NCBI RefSeq assembly: GCF_002272245.1
Contig: NZ_NPDD01000088.1
Location: 1 to 57,551 of the forward strand
Source: Bacillus sp. 7884-1
GTDB taxonomy: Bacteria; Bacillota; Bacilli; Bacillales; Cytobacillaceae
Direction of reading: 5' to 3'
Length of the DNA: 57,551 bases
The notes beneath the pieces were generated by a model. That model did not search any database. It was given only the letters and a program-made list of their open reading frames with translations, and had not been told where the DNA came from. Each line of letters starts with the position of its first letter. The first letter of the stretch is position 1. Below, one piece after another: positions 33,229 to 43,461 of the stretch. Position numbers and translations under genes: made by a program.

Positions 33229-34053
33229 ATGAAATTATACATATCTGTAGATATGGAAGGAATAACAGGTCTAGTTGATCACACCCATGTCGATTCCAAC
33301 AAGCATAATTATGAACGGAGCCGAATCATCATGACAGATGAGGCAAACCATGTTGTAACGACTGCTTTTGAACAAGAGTGGAAGGAGGTAGTTGTAAACG
33401 ACAGCCATTCCAAAATGAATAACTTGTTAATCGAAAGGCTGCATCCTGAAACACAACTTATTACAGGTGATGTGAAGCCTTTTTCCATGGTTCAGGGCTT
33501 GGATGAATCTTTTGATGGAGCCATCTTTGTTGGCTATCATGCCCGTGCTTCTTTAAAAGGAGTAATGTCCCATTCAATGATTTTTGGAGTCCGGAATATG
33601 TACATTAATGATGTGGCTGTTGGAGAATTAGGGTTTAATGCCTATGTTGCTGGGTATTATGATGTACCTGTCTTAATGGTAGCGGGTGATGATGGTGCCG
33701 CTAATGAGGCTGAAAAGCTTATTCCCAATGTCACAACAGCTGTAGTAAAAGAGTCTATTTCACGGTCTGCTGCAAAATCCTTAACACCTGCAAAAGCAGG
33801 ACAACTTATTCGTGAAAAGGCAGCTTACGCATTAAGAAATAAAGGATCTGTAAAGCCGCTTATCCCGCCTGATTGTCCTTTGTTAGGAATTGAATTTGCT
33901 AACTATGGACAAGCAGAGTGGGCCAACCTAATGCCAGGAACAGAAATCGTACCTGGAACAACTATTGTCCGTTTTCAAGCCAAAAATATATTGGAAGCAT
34001 ATCAAGCAATGCTTGTCATGACTGAATTAGCGATGAGAACTACATTCTGTTAG
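33229..34053 (+). CDS. dppA: D-aminopeptidase DppA
   Basis: DppA is a cytosolic zinc D-aminopeptidase that cleaves peptides such as D-Ala-D-Ala derived from cell wall. The 274-residue protein keeps the ligands known for B. subtilis DppA at the same positions: D8, E10, H60, H104 and E133, plus H115. I start it at ATG 33229 after AGGGGGT (a TTG two codons earlier is possible). It is the first gene of the peptide-recycling operon and lies 13 bases before dppB. Confidence 0.94.
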   Translation: MKLYISVDMEGITGLVDHTHVDSNKHNYERSRIIMTDEANHVVTTAFEQEWKEVVVNDSHSKMNNLLIERLHPETQLITGDVKPFSMVQGLDESFDGAIFVGYHARASLKGVMSHSMIFGVRNMYINDVAVGELGFNAYVAGYYDVPVLMVAGDDGAANEAEKLIPNVTTAVVKESISRSAAKSLTPAKAGQLIREKAAYALRNKGSVKPLIPPDCPLLGIEFANYGQAEWANLMPGTEIVPGTTIVRFQAKNILEAYQAMLVMTELAMRTTFC

Positions 34054-34066
34054 GAAAGGACAAAGC

Positions 34067-34999
34067 ATGAATACATATTTTATCAAACGATTTATAGCCA
34101 TGATTATTACTCTTTGGCTTATCATAACAGGGACATTCTTCTTAATGCACTCGGTTCCGGGATCACCATTTAATGAAGAAAGAACAACGAACGAAGCAAT
34201 TCAAAAAAACCTCGAAGCTTATTATCATCTAGACGAACCTCTCTTAGTCCAATATGGAAACTACTTATCCGCTCTACTGCACCTAGACCTTGGTCCATCT
34301 ATCAAAAAATCATCACAGACTGTCAATGAAATGCTGGGAAGGGGATTTCCGGTTAGTTTTGAACTAGGATTTTATACACTATTCCTCGCGGTCATTTCTG
34401 GAATTACACTCGGGATTATTGCCGCCCTTCGTCATAATGGAGTGATCGATTATCTTTCGATGAGTATTGCTGTCCTTGGGATATCGATACCAAACTTTGT
34501 AATGGCAACATTTTTAATTGAACAACTAGCTGTTAATTTTCCTATTTTTCCGGTTGCAACCTGGACTAGCCCGAAACATATGGTACTGCCAATTTTAGCT
34601 TTGGCAACAGGTCCAATGGCGATTATTGCGAGGTTAACCCGTTCAAGTATGCTTGAGGTTCTAACACAGGATTATATAAGGACTGCAAAAGCAAAAGGAT
34701 TATCACCCGTTAAAATTGTTTTTAAACATGCTTTAAGAAATGCTCTTCTCCCTGTAGTGACTGTCTTAGGTTCATTAGCAGCGAGTATTTTAACTGGGAC
34801 GTTTGTAATTGAGAAAATTTTTGCAATTCCAGGGATGGGAAAATATTTTGTTGATAGTATCAATAACCGTGATTTTCCGGTCATAATGGGTACCACCGTT
34901 TTTTATAGTGCGATTTTGATTCTCATGCTTTTTTTAGTCGATCTTGCATACGGAGTATTGGACCCTAGAATCAAGCTCCACAAAAAGGAGGCGAAGTAA
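34067..34999 (+). CDS. dppB: Dipeptide ABC transporter permease DppB
   Basis: The 310-residue inner-membrane permease has six helices, with a large external segment after the first (AIQKNLEAYYHLDEPLLVQYG). The EAA-type coupling loop DYIRTAKAKGLSPVKIVFKHALRNALLPV near residue 200 contacts the ATPases. It is the standard DppB/OppB subunit. Its TAA stop touches the ATG of dppC with no gap. Confidence 0.93.
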   Translation: MNTYFIKRFIAMIITLWLIITGTFFLMHSVPGSPFNEERTTNEAIQKNLEAYYHLDEPLLVQYGNYLSALLHLDLGPSIKKSSQTVNEMLGRGFPVSFELGFYTLFLAVISGITLGIIAALRHNGVIDYLSMSIAVLGISIPNFVMATFLIEQLAVNFPIFPVATWTSPKHMVLPILALATGPMAIIARLTRSSMLEVLTQDYIRTAKAKGLSPVKIVFKHALRNALLPVVTVLGSLAASILTGTFVIEKIFAIPGMGKYFVDSINNRDFPVIMGTTVFYSAILILMLFLVDLAYGVLDPRIKLHKKEAK

Positions 35000-35953
35000 A
35001 TGGAACTGCGTAAACAGGAAGAACAGAATATTTCGCCTGGTATTCCTGATGAATGGTTTGTCCCTAAGGTACAAAATCAATCAGAAGCAGAAGCTGTCGT
35101 AAGACCTAGCTTGTCGTATTGGAAAGATTCGTGGTACCGGCTTTTAAAAAATAAACTGGCAATGGCTGGGATGGCGTTTTTGATCTTGGTAGCTATATTC
35201 GCCATTTTTGGACCCATTATTTCACCTCACTCGGTTGAAACACAAAAGTTAACCTCTCAAAATCTGCCGCCATCCAGTGAATATTGGTTTGGGACAGATG
35301 ATTTAGGAAGAGATGTATTTACACGAACAGCATACGGTGCCCGTATATCTCTATTTGTTGGTTTAGTTGCCGCCCTTATTGACTTTATTATTGGTGTTGT
35401 TTATGGAGGGATTGCTGGTTACAAAGGAGGAAAAACCGATAATCTCATGATGAGGTTCGTGGAGATTTTGTATGGTCTTCCTTATTTACTAGTTGTTATT
35501 TTAGTCATGGTAGTGATTGGTCCAGGGTTAACAACGATCATCCTAGCGCTGTCGATTACCGGATGGGTTGGTATGGCGAGACTTGTCCGCGGACAAGTCT
35601 TACAAATTAAAAACTATGAATTTGTATTGGCATCCAAAACATTTGGAACGAAAACAGGAAGGATTATTCGCAAGAATCTTTTACCAAATACAATGGGACC
35701 AATCATTGTCCAAATGACTCTTACGATTCCATCAGCTATTTTTGCAGAAGCGTTTTTAAGTTTTATCGGCCTTGGAATTCAAGCACCGCATGCAAGCTGG
35801 GGAGTCATGGCCAATGATGGTTTGTCTACGATTCTATCAGGATACTGGTGGCGATTGTTTTTTCCAACTCTATTTATATCATTAACTATGTTTGCATTTA
35901 ATGTTTTGGGTGATGGGCTGCAGGATGCTCTTGATCCGAAACTGAGGAGGTAA
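35000..35953 (+). CDS. dppC: Dipeptide ABC transporter permease DppC
   Basis: The 317-residue permease has a cytosolic N-terminal stretch (about residues 1-45), the family block WFGTDDLGRDVFTRTAYGARISL, and the coupling loop around KTFGTKTGRIIRKNLLPN. It pairs with DppB to form the channel. Its start codon immediately follows the dppB stop, and AAGGAGG lies inside the dppB end. Confidence 0.93.
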   Translation: MELRKQEEQNISPGIPDEWFVPKVQNQSEAEAVVRPSLSYWKDSWYRLLKNKLAMAGMAFLILVAIFAIFGPIISPHSVETQKLTSQNLPPSSEYWFGTDDLGRDVFTRTAYGARISLFVGLVAALIDFIIGVVYGGIAGYKGGKTDNLMMRFVEILYGLPYLLVVILVMVVIGPGLTTIILALSITGWVGMARLVRGQVLQIKNYEFVLASKTFGTKTGRIIRKNLLPNTMGPIIVQMTLTIPSAIFAEAFLSFIGLGIQAPHASWGVMANDGLSTILSGYWWRLFFPTLFISLTMFAFNVLGDGLQDALDPKLRR

Positions 35954-35957
35954 CATC

Positions 35958-36962
35958 ATGGAAAAAATTCTCCAGGTTAAGGACCTTCAAGTATCCTTTT
36001 CCACGTACGGCGGTGAGGTCCAGGCGGTTCGCGGGGTCAGTTTTGATTTACATAAGGGCGAAACGCTCGCCATTGTCGGCGAATCCGGTTGCGGGAAAAG
36101 TGTAACCTCTCAAAGTATTATGAGACTGATTCCTGATCCACCAGGGAAAATCATTGGCGGAGAAATCCTTTTTAATAATATGGATGTAATCAAGTTAAAA
36201 GAACCTGATCTGCGGAAAATTCGCGGTGCGAGTATATCCATGATTTTTCAGGATCCCATGACCGCTTTAAATCCCACACTTACCATTGGTGAACAAATTA
36301 TGGAAGGAATCATGGAGCATGAAAAGATATCAAGGGCAGCGGCCAAAAAGGCTGCGGTTGAAATGCTCCAGCTTGTTGGTATTCCGAGCCCTGAAGCACG
36401 TTTAAAACAGTACCCTCATCAGTTTAGCGGCGGGATGCGCCAGCGGATTGTGATAGCGATGGCACTAGTGTGCAGTCCTGACGTGTTAATTGCAGATGAA
36501 CCGACTACGGCTCTAGATGTAACTATACAGGCACAAATCCTGGAATTGTTCCGTGATATACAGAAAAAAACAGGTGTTTCAATTATTTTAATTACGCATG
36601 ATTTGGGGGTAGTGGCCCAAGTTGCCGATCGAGTGGCAGTTATGTATGCCGGTAAAATTGTGGAAATAGGAAGCAGAAGGGAAATCTTCTATCGACCTCA
36701 GCACCCTTACACCATTGGACTGCTTCAATCTGTGCCACGATTAGATATTGAAAAGGCTGAGCTGGTGCCGATCCCAGGAACACCGCCTGACTTATTTTCA
36801 CCACCTGCAGGCTGTGCCTTTGCTGCACGCTGTAGGTATTCAATGGAAGTGTGTGAACGAGTGTATCCGGTTAGATCCTCGCTAAGCAACAACCACCATG
36901 TGGATTGCTGGCTGCAGGACGAACGAGCCAATAAATTGGTTTCAAGGTTTGTAAAAATATAA
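35958..36962 (+). CDS. dppD: Dipeptide ABC transporter ATPase DppD
   Basis: The 334-residue ATPase has Walker A GESGCGKS at 41-48, the signature FSGGMRQR near 155, Walker B LIADEPTTALD and the OppD/F C-terminal region with cysteines (GCAFAARCRYSMEVCERVYP) that form an iron-sulfur site in related proteins. It works with YkfD at 41639 as the second ATPase. Four bases separate it from dppC. Confidence 0.93.
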   Translation: MEKILQVKDLQVSFSTYGGEVQAVRGVSFDLHKGETLAIVGESGCGKSVTSQSIMRLIPDPPGKIIGGEILFNNMDVIKLKEPDLRKIRGASISMIFQDPMTALNPTLTIGEQIMEGIMEHEKISRAAAKKAAVEMLQLVGIPSPEARLKQYPHQFSGGMRQRIVIAMALVCSPDVLIADEPTTALDVTIQAQILELFRDIQKKTGVSIILITHDLGVVAQVADRVAVMYAGKIVEIGSRREIFYRPQHPYTIGLLQSVPRLDIEKAELVPIPGTPPDLFSPPAGCAFAARCRYSMEVCERVYPVRSSLSNNHHVDCWLQDERANKLVSRFVKI

Positions 36963-36985
36963 AACTATTATTTAGGGGGAAGAAG

Positions 36986-38617
36986 ATGAAGAAGTTTATT
37001 ACGATGATGGTCTCTTTTATGTTGTTATTTGCTTTAGCCGCATGTACAGCAAATAGTGATTCTGGAAGCGAGCCAAAGGATGACGGAAATAGTGATTCTA
37101 AGGAAAAAACGGAAAAGGTCCTCTATCTAAATAACGGACAAGAGCCTACATCATTTGACCCGCCTATCGGTTTTGATGCGGTATCGTGGAATGCGTTAAA
37201 TAATATCATGGAAGGATTAACCCGTTTAGATGAAAATCATCAGCCAAAAGCTGCAACTGCTGAAAAATGGGATGTATCAGAGGATGGCAAAACCTATACC
37301 TTCCACATCCGTGAAGATGCAAAATGGTCTAATGGTGATGATTTAACAGCAGATGACTTTGTATTTTCCTGGAAACGGCTATTAGATCCAAAGACAGGTT
37401 CTGGAGCAGCATTTTTAGGATATTTTATTGAGGGTGGAGAAGCCTTTAATACAGAAAAAGGAACAGCTGAAGATGTAAAAATAAAAGCAGTAGATTCGAA
37501 AACATTTGAAGTTACATTAACAAGTCCGCAGGCTTATTTCTTAAGTGTTATTGCAAATCCAGCGTTTTTCCCAATCAACGAAAAAGTAGCAACTGAGAAT
37601 CCAGAATGGTTTTCTGAAGCAGATTCTTTCGTTGGTAACGGTCCATTTGCATTATCAGAATGGAACCATGACAGTGATTTCACAATGGTAAAGAACGACA
37701 AATACTGGGATGCCAAAAATGTTAAATTAGATAAAATCCATTGGGCTATGGTTGATGATACCAATACGGAATATCAAATGTTCAAGACTGGTGAACTTGA
37801 TACCTCTGACGTTCCCGCGGATTTAGCAGAATCATTGTTTAAAGAAGGCGATGTCAAAGTAGAGGACCAAGCAGGTGAGTATTTCTATCGCTTTAATGTA
37901 ACAATGGAACCTTTCCAGAATGTTAATATCCGTAAAGCATTTGCGATGGCTGTTGACCAAAAGCAAATTGTAGATTTAGTTACCAAAAATAAAGAAAAGC
38001 CCGCATATGGTTTTGTTTCATATGGCTTTACGGATGCAGCAGGCAAAGACTTCCGTGAAACAAATGGTGACTTACTTAAAACGAATGTAGAACAAGCGAA
38101 GGAGCTATTGAAAAAGGGAATGGAAGAGGAAGGCTATTCAACTCTTCCTGAAGTAACATTGACTTATAACACTCTTGATTCACACAAGAAAATTGCCGAA
38201 GCCCTTCAGCAAATGTTTAAGGAAAATTTAGGTGTTGACGTAAAACTTGCCAATATGGAATCGAATGTATTTGCAACAGAACAAAAAGCATTAAAATTCC
38301 AGCTGTCACGCAGTTCATTCCTTGCAGACTATGCAGATCCAATTAACTTTGTGGAAAACTTCCAAACTGGACATTCTATGAACCGTACAGGCTGGAGCAA
38401 TGCAGAATTTGACCAATTGGTGAAGGATGCGAAAAATGAATCAGATGAAAAGAAACGATTTGACTTTATGTATAAAGCCGAAAAGATTCTCTTTGAAGAA
38501 GCACCAATCATTCCAATCCACTTCTATAACCAAGTATATTTACAGAATGAAAGTGTGACAGGAATTGTCCGTCATCCAGTTGGATACTTAGAATTAAAGT
38601 CCGCGGATAAAAAGTAA
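36986..38617 (+). CDS. dppE: Dipeptide-binding lipoprotein DppE
   Basis: The 543-residue solute-binding protein has a lipoprotein signal ending at LAAC, acylated C20, then a serine/aspartate-rich tether. It belongs to the family-5 extracellular binding proteins (GLTRLDENHQPKAATAEKWDVSEDGKTYTF split, residues 75-110). It captures di- and murein peptides outside and delivers them to DppBC. A GGGGGAAGA site precedes the ATG. A hairpin terminator follows directly, so the binding protein may be made in excess over the downstream enzymes. Confidence 0.93.
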   Translation: MKKFITMMVSFMLLFALAACTANSDSGSEPKDDGNSDSKEKTEKVLYLNNGQEPTSFDPPIGFDAVSWNALNNIMEGLTRLDENHQPKAATAEKWDVSEDGKTYTFHIREDAKWSNGDDLTADDFVFSWKRLLDPKTGSGAAFLGYFIEGGEAFNTEKGTAEDVKIKAVDSKTFEVTLTSPQAYFLSVIANPAFFPINEKVATENPEWFSEADSFVGNGPFALSEWNHDSDFTMVKNDKYWDAKNVKLDKIHWAMVDDTNTEYQMFKTGELDTSDVPADLAESLFKEGDVKVEDQAGEYFYRFNVTMEPFQNVNIRKAFAMAVDQKQIVDLVTKNKEKPAYGFVSYGFTDAAGKDFRETNGDLLKTNVEQAKELLKKGMEEEGYSTLPEVTLTYNTLDSHKKIAEALQQMFKENLGVDVKLANMESNVFATEQKALKFQLSRSSFLADYADPINFVENFQTGHSMNRTGWSNAEFDQLVKDAKNESDEKKRFDFMYKAEKILFEEAPIIPIHFYNQVYLQNESVTGIVRHPVGYLELKSADKK

Positions 38618-38624
38618 ATCAAGG

Positions 38625-38655
38625 AAAGGGATGTTCGCAGAACATCCCTTTTGTC
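38625..38655 (+). terminator. Internal operon terminator between dppE and ldcA
   Basis: An 11-bp stem (AAAGGGATGTT / AACATCCCTTT) with a 5-base loop is followed by only TTTG. It is probably leaky, setting the ratio of binding protein to downstream genes. Confidence 0.75.
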
Positions 38656-38696
38656 CTAAAATTGTAGACTAACAAAAGGTGAGAAAGGGTGATTTG

Positions 38697-39620
38697 ATGA
38701 GTTTACTTAAACCAAACCGTCTGCACACAGGGGATACCGTTGGAGTAATTGCTCCAGCTAGCCCGCCAAATCAAAAATATCTCGAAAAAGGAATAGAGTT
38801 TTTAAAAGGATTAGGATTACGGGTAAAGGTTGGTAAGAGTGTTGAAAAAATCTATGGCTATTTAGCAGGAATCGATGAAGAAAGGTTAGATGATATACAT
38901 GCTATGTTTCTCGATTCTGAAGTAAAGGCAATTTTTTGTGCATGTGGCGGCTATGGAACGGGGAGGCTGGCAGCAAATATTGATTACGAAATAATAAGAG
39001 CAAACCCGAAGATTTTTTGGGGTTATAGTGATATTACTTTTTTACATACTGCTATTAGGCAAGAAACAGGTCTGATTACTTTTCATGGCCCCATGCTGGG
39101 GTCGGATATTGGAAAGGAGGACACTTATACATATTCAAAACAAGGTTTTCAGCAATTATTTAAGCCAACTGATGTAAGTTATACAGAGCGCTTTTCTCCT
39201 TTAGAGACATTGGTGGAGGGTGTTGCTAGTGGTGAACTTGTTGGCGGAAATTTATCCCTTTTAGTCAGCACCCTCGGAACTCCATTTGAAATTGATACGA
39301 CCGGTAAGATTTTATTTATTGAAGATGTGAATGAAGAACCAAGATCAGTAGATCGGATGCTGAATCAACTTAAAATGGCTGGGAAACTAGATGAGGTAGT
39401 TGGGATCGTTATTGGAGATTTTTGTGATTGTACATCAAAAAGGGAACTGTCTTTAACTCTTGAAGAAGTTATTAACCATTATGTTTTGTCAGCCAATAAA
39501 CCGTCTTTAAAAGGGTTCATGATCGGACATTGTAATCCTCATATATCCCTTCCATTGGGAGTAAAAGCGGACTTAAATACGAGTAATAGAAGTTTAATCG
39601 TTGAAAGCGGCATCTTTTAA
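38697..39620 (+). CDS. ldcA: Muramoyltetrapeptide LD-carboxypeptidase (YkfA)
   Basis: The 307-residue S66-family peptidase removes the terminal D-alanine from tetrapeptide wall fragments in the cytosol. The Ser-Glu-His triad is visible: S111 in FWGYSDITF, E209 in LFIEDVNEEP and H278 in GHCNPH. I start it at ATG 38697 after AAAGGGTGA. It corresponds to B. subtilis YkfA and lies 12 bases before ykfB. Confidence 0.92.
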   Translation: MSLLKPNRLHTGDTVGVIAPASPPNQKYLEKGIEFLKGLGLRVKVGKSVEKIYGYLAGIDEERLDDIHAMFLDSEVKAIFCACGGYGTGRLAANIDYEIIRANPKIFWGYSDITFLHTAIRQETGLITFHGPMLGSDIGKEDTYTYSKQGFQQLFKPTDVSYTERFSPLETLVEGVASGELVGGNLSLLVSTLGTPFEIDTTGKILFIEDVNEEPRSVDRMLNQLKMAGKLDEVVGIVIGDFCDCTSKRELSLTLEEVINHYVLSANKPSLKGFMIGHCNPHISLPLGVKADLNTSNRSLIVESGIF

Positions 39621-39632
39621 AGGGGGAAAATC

Positions 39633-40733
39633 ATGATTATTAAGGATATTGAAACATTTCGAGTAGCCGTTCCACTCATCAAACCTTTTAAAACAGCATT
39701 AAGAACGGTTACAACAGCAGAAGCGATTTTTGTAAGAGTGACGTGTGATAATGGAATTACTGGTTGGGGCGAAGCACCTCCAACTGTGGTTATTACTGGT
39801 GATAGTCTGTTAAGTATTGAATCAGCGATTCTCCAGGTAATTAAACCATTTCTTGAAAATAAAAGTCTTCTAAACTATGAATTAATTTTTCAAGGATTAA
39901 AGACTATTATGGTAGGAAACTCTAGTGCGAAAGCTGCAATTGATATGGCCTTGTATGATTGTATATCCCAATTTTGTAAACTTCCGCTATACCAGTTCCT
40001 TGGTGGGCACAAGAAATTGCTAGAGACTGATTTTACCGTTAGTGTGAATGGTCCTGAAGAAATGGGTGACGATGCTGTATCTTATATTCAAAAAGGCTTT
40101 AATGTATTAAAGGTTAAGGTTGGGAAAGACGATGTCACCAAGGATTTAGAACGAATCAAGGAGATTAGAAAAAGAGTGGGCAATACCATAAAAATTCGGT
40201 TGGATGCCAATCAAGGCTGGACCGCAAAAGATGCGATTACAACTATTCGTAAAATGGAGGATATTGATTTACGAATAGAATTAGTGGAACAGCCAGTGAA
40301 TGCGGACGATCTAGAGGGGCTAAAACAAGTTACCGATTCTGTTGATACGCTGATTATGGCAGATGAAAGTGTTTTTACACCTAAGCAGGCATTTCAAGTT
40401 TTAAAGACAAGAAGCGCTGATTTAATTAATATTAAGCTGATGAAAGCGGGCGGAATCTATCAAGCTCAGATTATCAATCAGCTCGCTGAAACATGTGGAG
40501 TAGAGTGCATGGTTGGAAGCATGATTGAAACTAGACTTGGTATCACGGCAGCAGCACATTTTGCGGCTAGCAAACAAAATATTACTCGATTCGATTTTGA
40601 TGCACCACTTATGCTGGTGAAGGATATTGTTGAAGGAGGTATTCATTATCAAAATAGATTTATCACACTTCCAGATTGTCCTGGCCTCGGAATTAAGCAT
40701 GTAACGATAGAAGGAGGGGTTACGGTTGGATAA
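39633..40733 (+). CDS. ykfB: L-Ala-D/L-Glu epimerase YkfB
   Basis: The 366-residue enolase-superfamily enzyme turns L-Ala-D-Glu from peptidoglycan into L-Ala-L-Glu so ordinary peptidases can use it. The barrel motifs are present: KVKVG with the general-base lysine near 160, LDANQGW near 190, VEQPVNADDL, ADESVFTP and the second lysine in NIKLMKAGG near 268. An AAGGGGG site precedes the ATG. It overlaps ykfC by 8 bases. Confidence 0.93.
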   Translation: MIIKDIETFRVAVPLIKPFKTALRTVTTAEAIFVRVTCDNGITGWGEAPPTVVITGDSLLSIESAILQVIKPFLENKSLLNYELIFQGLKTIMVGNSSAKAAIDMALYDCISQFCKLPLYQFLGGHKKLLETDFTVSVNGPEEMGDDAVSYIQKGFNVLKVKVGKDDVTKDLERIKEIRKRVGNTIKIRLDANQGWTAKDAITTIRKMEDIDLRIELVEQPVNADDLEGLKQVTDSVDTLIMADESVFTPKQAFQVLKTRSADLINIKLMKAGGIYQAQIINQLAETCGVECMVGSMIETRLGITAAAHFAASKQNITRFDFDAPLMLVKDIVEGGIHYQNRFITLPDCPGLGIKHVTIEGGVTVG

Positions 40734-41637
40734 ACGACTTGTAAATGTCCCAGTAGCAACTGTGTGGACATCGTATAACTCTGCAAGAGAATTAGATGTG
40801 CCAGCAGTCAGTAATCCGGTCGACATCGATCGATGGTTAGAAGGGTTAACATTTGAAACAAGACTTGGGTTGTGCGAGCAAAACCTTGTACAAACTCAGC
40901 TTTTATATGGCGAAGAAGTCATCGTAATCGAAGAGAAAGAGAATTGGTCGCATATTATTATTCCGGATCAGCCGACATCGAAAAATATTAAGGGCTACCC
41001 TGGCTGGGTTCCGTCATCTCAATTGGTGAAATATCCATTGGACTGGAATATTAATAAAGGTCCAGTTGTTATTATCACGAATCCTAAAACATTTTTAGAA
41101 GAATCAAATATTGAACTCTCTTATCAAACCATTCTACCTTTATTAAAAGAAGGTGAAGGAAAGGTTCTAGTAAAAACTCCTGATGGGACAGATTTGCTGA
41201 ATTCAGACCATGTTACCATTTATGAATCGCTGGCAAATCGCTATAAGGGAAATGGAACTAACATTGTTGCCGATGGAGAAAGATTTCTTAATCTTCCATA
41301 CTTATGGGGCGGAATGAGCAGCTACGGATATGATTGCTCAGGTTTCAGCTATTCCATGTGTAAAGCAAATGGGTATATCATCCCCCGCGATGCACACGAC
41401 CAGGCAAATGCAGGAGAAGAAGTCAGTACAGAAGAAATAAAACCAGGTGATTTGCTATTTTTTGCCTATGAAGAAGGAAAGGGCAGGATTCATCATGTTG
41501 GAATTTATTATGGTGACGGAAAATTACTCCATTCTCCTAATACAGGAAAAACGGTTGAAATTATTTCATTAGCTGGAACAATCTATGAACAAGAGCTTTG
41601 TGCAGCAAGGCGATATTGGGTTGAATCGGAGGCATAG
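40726..41637 (+). CDS. ykfC: Gamma-D-glutamyl-L-lysine dipeptidyl-peptidase YkfC
   Basis: The 303-residue cysteine peptidase cuts murein peptides between D-Glu and the diamino acid in the cytosol. Two SH3-like regions precede an NlpC/P60 domain with C204 in [11 protein letters not shown]257 in [11 protein letters not shown] and H269. There is no signal peptide, as for B. subtilis YkfC. The start is TTG at 40726 with GAAGGAGGGG 5 bases upstream. It overlaps ykfB and ends two bases before ykfD. Confidence 0.93.
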   Translation: MDKRLVNVPVATVWTSYNSARELDVPAVSNPVDIDRWLEGLTFETRLGLCEQNLVQTQLLYGEEVIVIEEKENWSHIIIPDQPTSKNIKGYPGWVPSSQLVKYPLDWNINKGPVVIITNPKTFLEESNIELSYQTILPLLKEGEGKVLVKTPDGTDLLNSDHVTIYESLANRYKGNGTNIVADGERFLNLPYLWGGMSSYGYDCSGFSYSMCKANGYIIPRDAHDQANAGEEVSTEEIKPGDLLFFAYEEGKGRIHHVGIYYGDGKLLHSPNTGKTVEIISLAGTIYEQELCAARRYWVESEA

Positions 41638-41638
41638 T

Positions 41639-42643
41639 ATGGTGAAATTATTACAAGTAAACAATTTAAAGAAACATTTTCATTTAGGAAAAAATGAAAT
41701 CTTAAAAGCAGTGGATGGTGTTTCTTTTCATATCAATAAAGGGGAAACCTTTGGAATTGTTGGCGAATCAGGTTGTGGGAAGTCTACAGCTGGAAGAACC
41801 ATTATCGGACTCTATAACCAAACCGAAGGTGAAGTTATTTTTAATGGAAAAAACATTCATACTTTAAAGTCTAAGGAAAGACATACCTTTCACAGACAAA
41901 TGCAGATGATCTTTCAAGATCCTTATGCATCCTTAAATCCAAGATCAACAGTAGCTGAAATAATATCCGAGCCCATGGAAGTTCATGGCATATATCCGAA
42001 TAAACAAGAGCGGTTAAAACGAGTTTTTCAATTACTAGAGGATGTTGGGTTAAATCGCAACCATGCCAATCGCTATCCGCATGAATTCAGCGGCGGGCAG
42101 CGTCAAAGGATTGGCATCGCCCGTGCTCTAGCATTAGATCCGGAGTTTATTATCGCTGATGAGCCGATTTCTGCACTTGATGTATCTGTACAAGCACAAG
42201 TGGTGAATTTGTTAAAACGCCTTCAGAAAGAAAAAGGGTTAACCTATCTATTTATCGCTCATGATCTCTCGATGGTGAAACAAATTAGTGACCGAATTGG
42301 GGTTATGTATTTAGGACAATTAGTTGAATTGACAGAAAGCAGTGAGTTATATAAAAAACCTCTGCATCCATACACACAGGCGCTGCTGTCTGCGATTCCG
42401 ATTCCAGATCCTGACATTGAAGATCAGCGTGAACGGATAATTTTAAAAGGAGAGCTGCCAAGCCCAATCAATCCACCAAGCGGCTGCGTCTTCCGAACTC
42501 GCTGCCCGATGGCGATGGAAGTTTGCTCCTCTGAAAAACCAAGCTGGAGGGAAGTTGAAGCAAGCCATTTCGTCGCGTGTCATTTATATGATAAAAACAA
42601 AACAGGTGACCATGATTATTCACAGGTTGCGGTTACTAGGTAG
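41639..42643 (+). CDS. ykfD: Peptide ABC transporter ATPase YkfD (DppF-like)
   Basis: The 334-residue ATPase has Walker [10 protein letters not shown] near 43-51, signature [14 protein letters not shown], Walker [12 protein letters not shown] and the OppF-type C-terminal cysteine block [16 protein letters not shown]. It supplies the second ATPase that the dppABCDE part lacks. I start it at ATG 41639, 6 bases after GGAGG; the frame open from 41585 lies inside ykfC. Confidence 0.92.
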   Translation: MVKLLQVNNLKKHFHLGKNEILKAVDGVSFHINKGETFGIVGESGCGKSTAGRTIIGLYNQTEGEVIFNGKNIHTLKSKERHTFHRQMQMIFQDPYASLNPRSTVAEIISEPMEVHGIYPNKQERLKRVFQLLEDVGLNRNHANRYPHEFSGGQRQRIGIARALALDPEFIIADEPISALDVSVQAQVVNLLKRLQKEKGLTYLFIAHDLSMVKQISDRIGVMYLGQLVELTESSELYKKPLHPYTQALLSAIPIPDPDIEDQRERIILKGELPSPINPPSGCVFRTRCPMAMEVCSSEKPSWREVEASHFVACHLYDKNKTGDHDYSQVAVTR

Positions 42644-42646
42644 ACT

Positions 42647-43450
42647 ATGGAAATATTAAAAGAGAAAATTCGTGAAGAACTCTATGGATTCGATGGGCGG
42701 ATCGGCTTAGCAATAGAAATAGAAGACGCAGGAAATTTCTATATCGATAGTGAAGAGGTGTTTCGTTCGGCAAGTTTAATAAAAATTCCCATTTTACTAG
42801 CAGGGCTTGGGAGGCATAAGATAGGCGAACTCGACGTAGAACAACTGATTCCCATTTCAAAGGAAAATAGAGCAGGCGGATCAGGAATTTTATATGCACT
42901 ATCTGATCAGTTATCATTGACAGTAAAAGACTTAATGACCTTGATGATTATCGTTTCAGATAACACAGCGACCAATATTCTGATTGATTTATTGGGGATG
43001 GATAAAATCAATGCTTTTATAAAAGAAATCGGATTTGAACACACTAAGTTAAACAGAAAAATGATGGATTTTGCTGCAATTGAAAAAGGAATCGACAACT
43101 TTACAAATTCGAGAGAAATGATTCATTCCCTTAAATTGTTGAATGAAATAAACGATGTTATTGGAATCACAGGACCTCCAATTGCGTATCATGCATTAAG
43201 ACATCAGCAATTTAGAGATAAGCTCCCTGCAATGGTGAACCTAGAAAAGATAACTGTAGTAAATAAAACCGGGGAACTTCCGAGTGTTGAGCACGATTGT
43301 GCTATATTTGAATATCAAGGCAGAAAAGGCTATATTGCTGTTTTGACGGACAGTGTCATCGATCAAAATGAAGCAAAACAAATCATAAGGAACATTGGAA
43401 AACATATTTCTGATTTTTTCATTCGAACACACAAAAATTTGCTGGAATAG
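42647..43450 (+). CDS. Cytosolic class A beta-lactamase-fold serine hydrolase
   Basis: The 267-residue protein has the serine penicillin-recognising motifs: S43-LI-K46, S104-D105-N106 and K207-T208-G209. It has no signal peptide or lipobox, so it stays in the cytosol. At the omega-loop position where class A enzymes have catalytic Glu166 (four before the LN asparagine), this protein has His132 in EHTKLNRKMMD. It may therefore lack efficient beta-lactam turnover and act on a peptide or ester instead (inference). It starts 3 bases after ykfD and shares its transcript, so a role in murein peptide recycling is likely. Confidence 0.82.
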   Translation: MEILKEKIREELYGFDGRIGLAIEIEDAGNFYIDSEEVFRSASLIKIPILLAGLGRHKIGELDVEQLIPISKENRAGGSGILYALSDQLSLTVKDLMTLMIIVSDNTATNILIDLLGMDKINAFIKEIGFEHTKLNRKMMDFAAIEKGIDNFTNSREMIHSLKLLNEINDVIGITGPPIAYHALRHQQFRDKLPAMVNLEKITVVNKTGELPSVEHDCAIFEYQGRKGYIAVLTDSVIDQNEAKQIIRNIGKHISDFFIRTHKNLLE

Positions 43451-43461
43451 TTAGTAATGAT

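Noticed and set aside
42647..43450. Beta-lactam resistance gene
   Set aside because: No export signal and no glutamate at the deacylation position; operon context points to peptide recycling.
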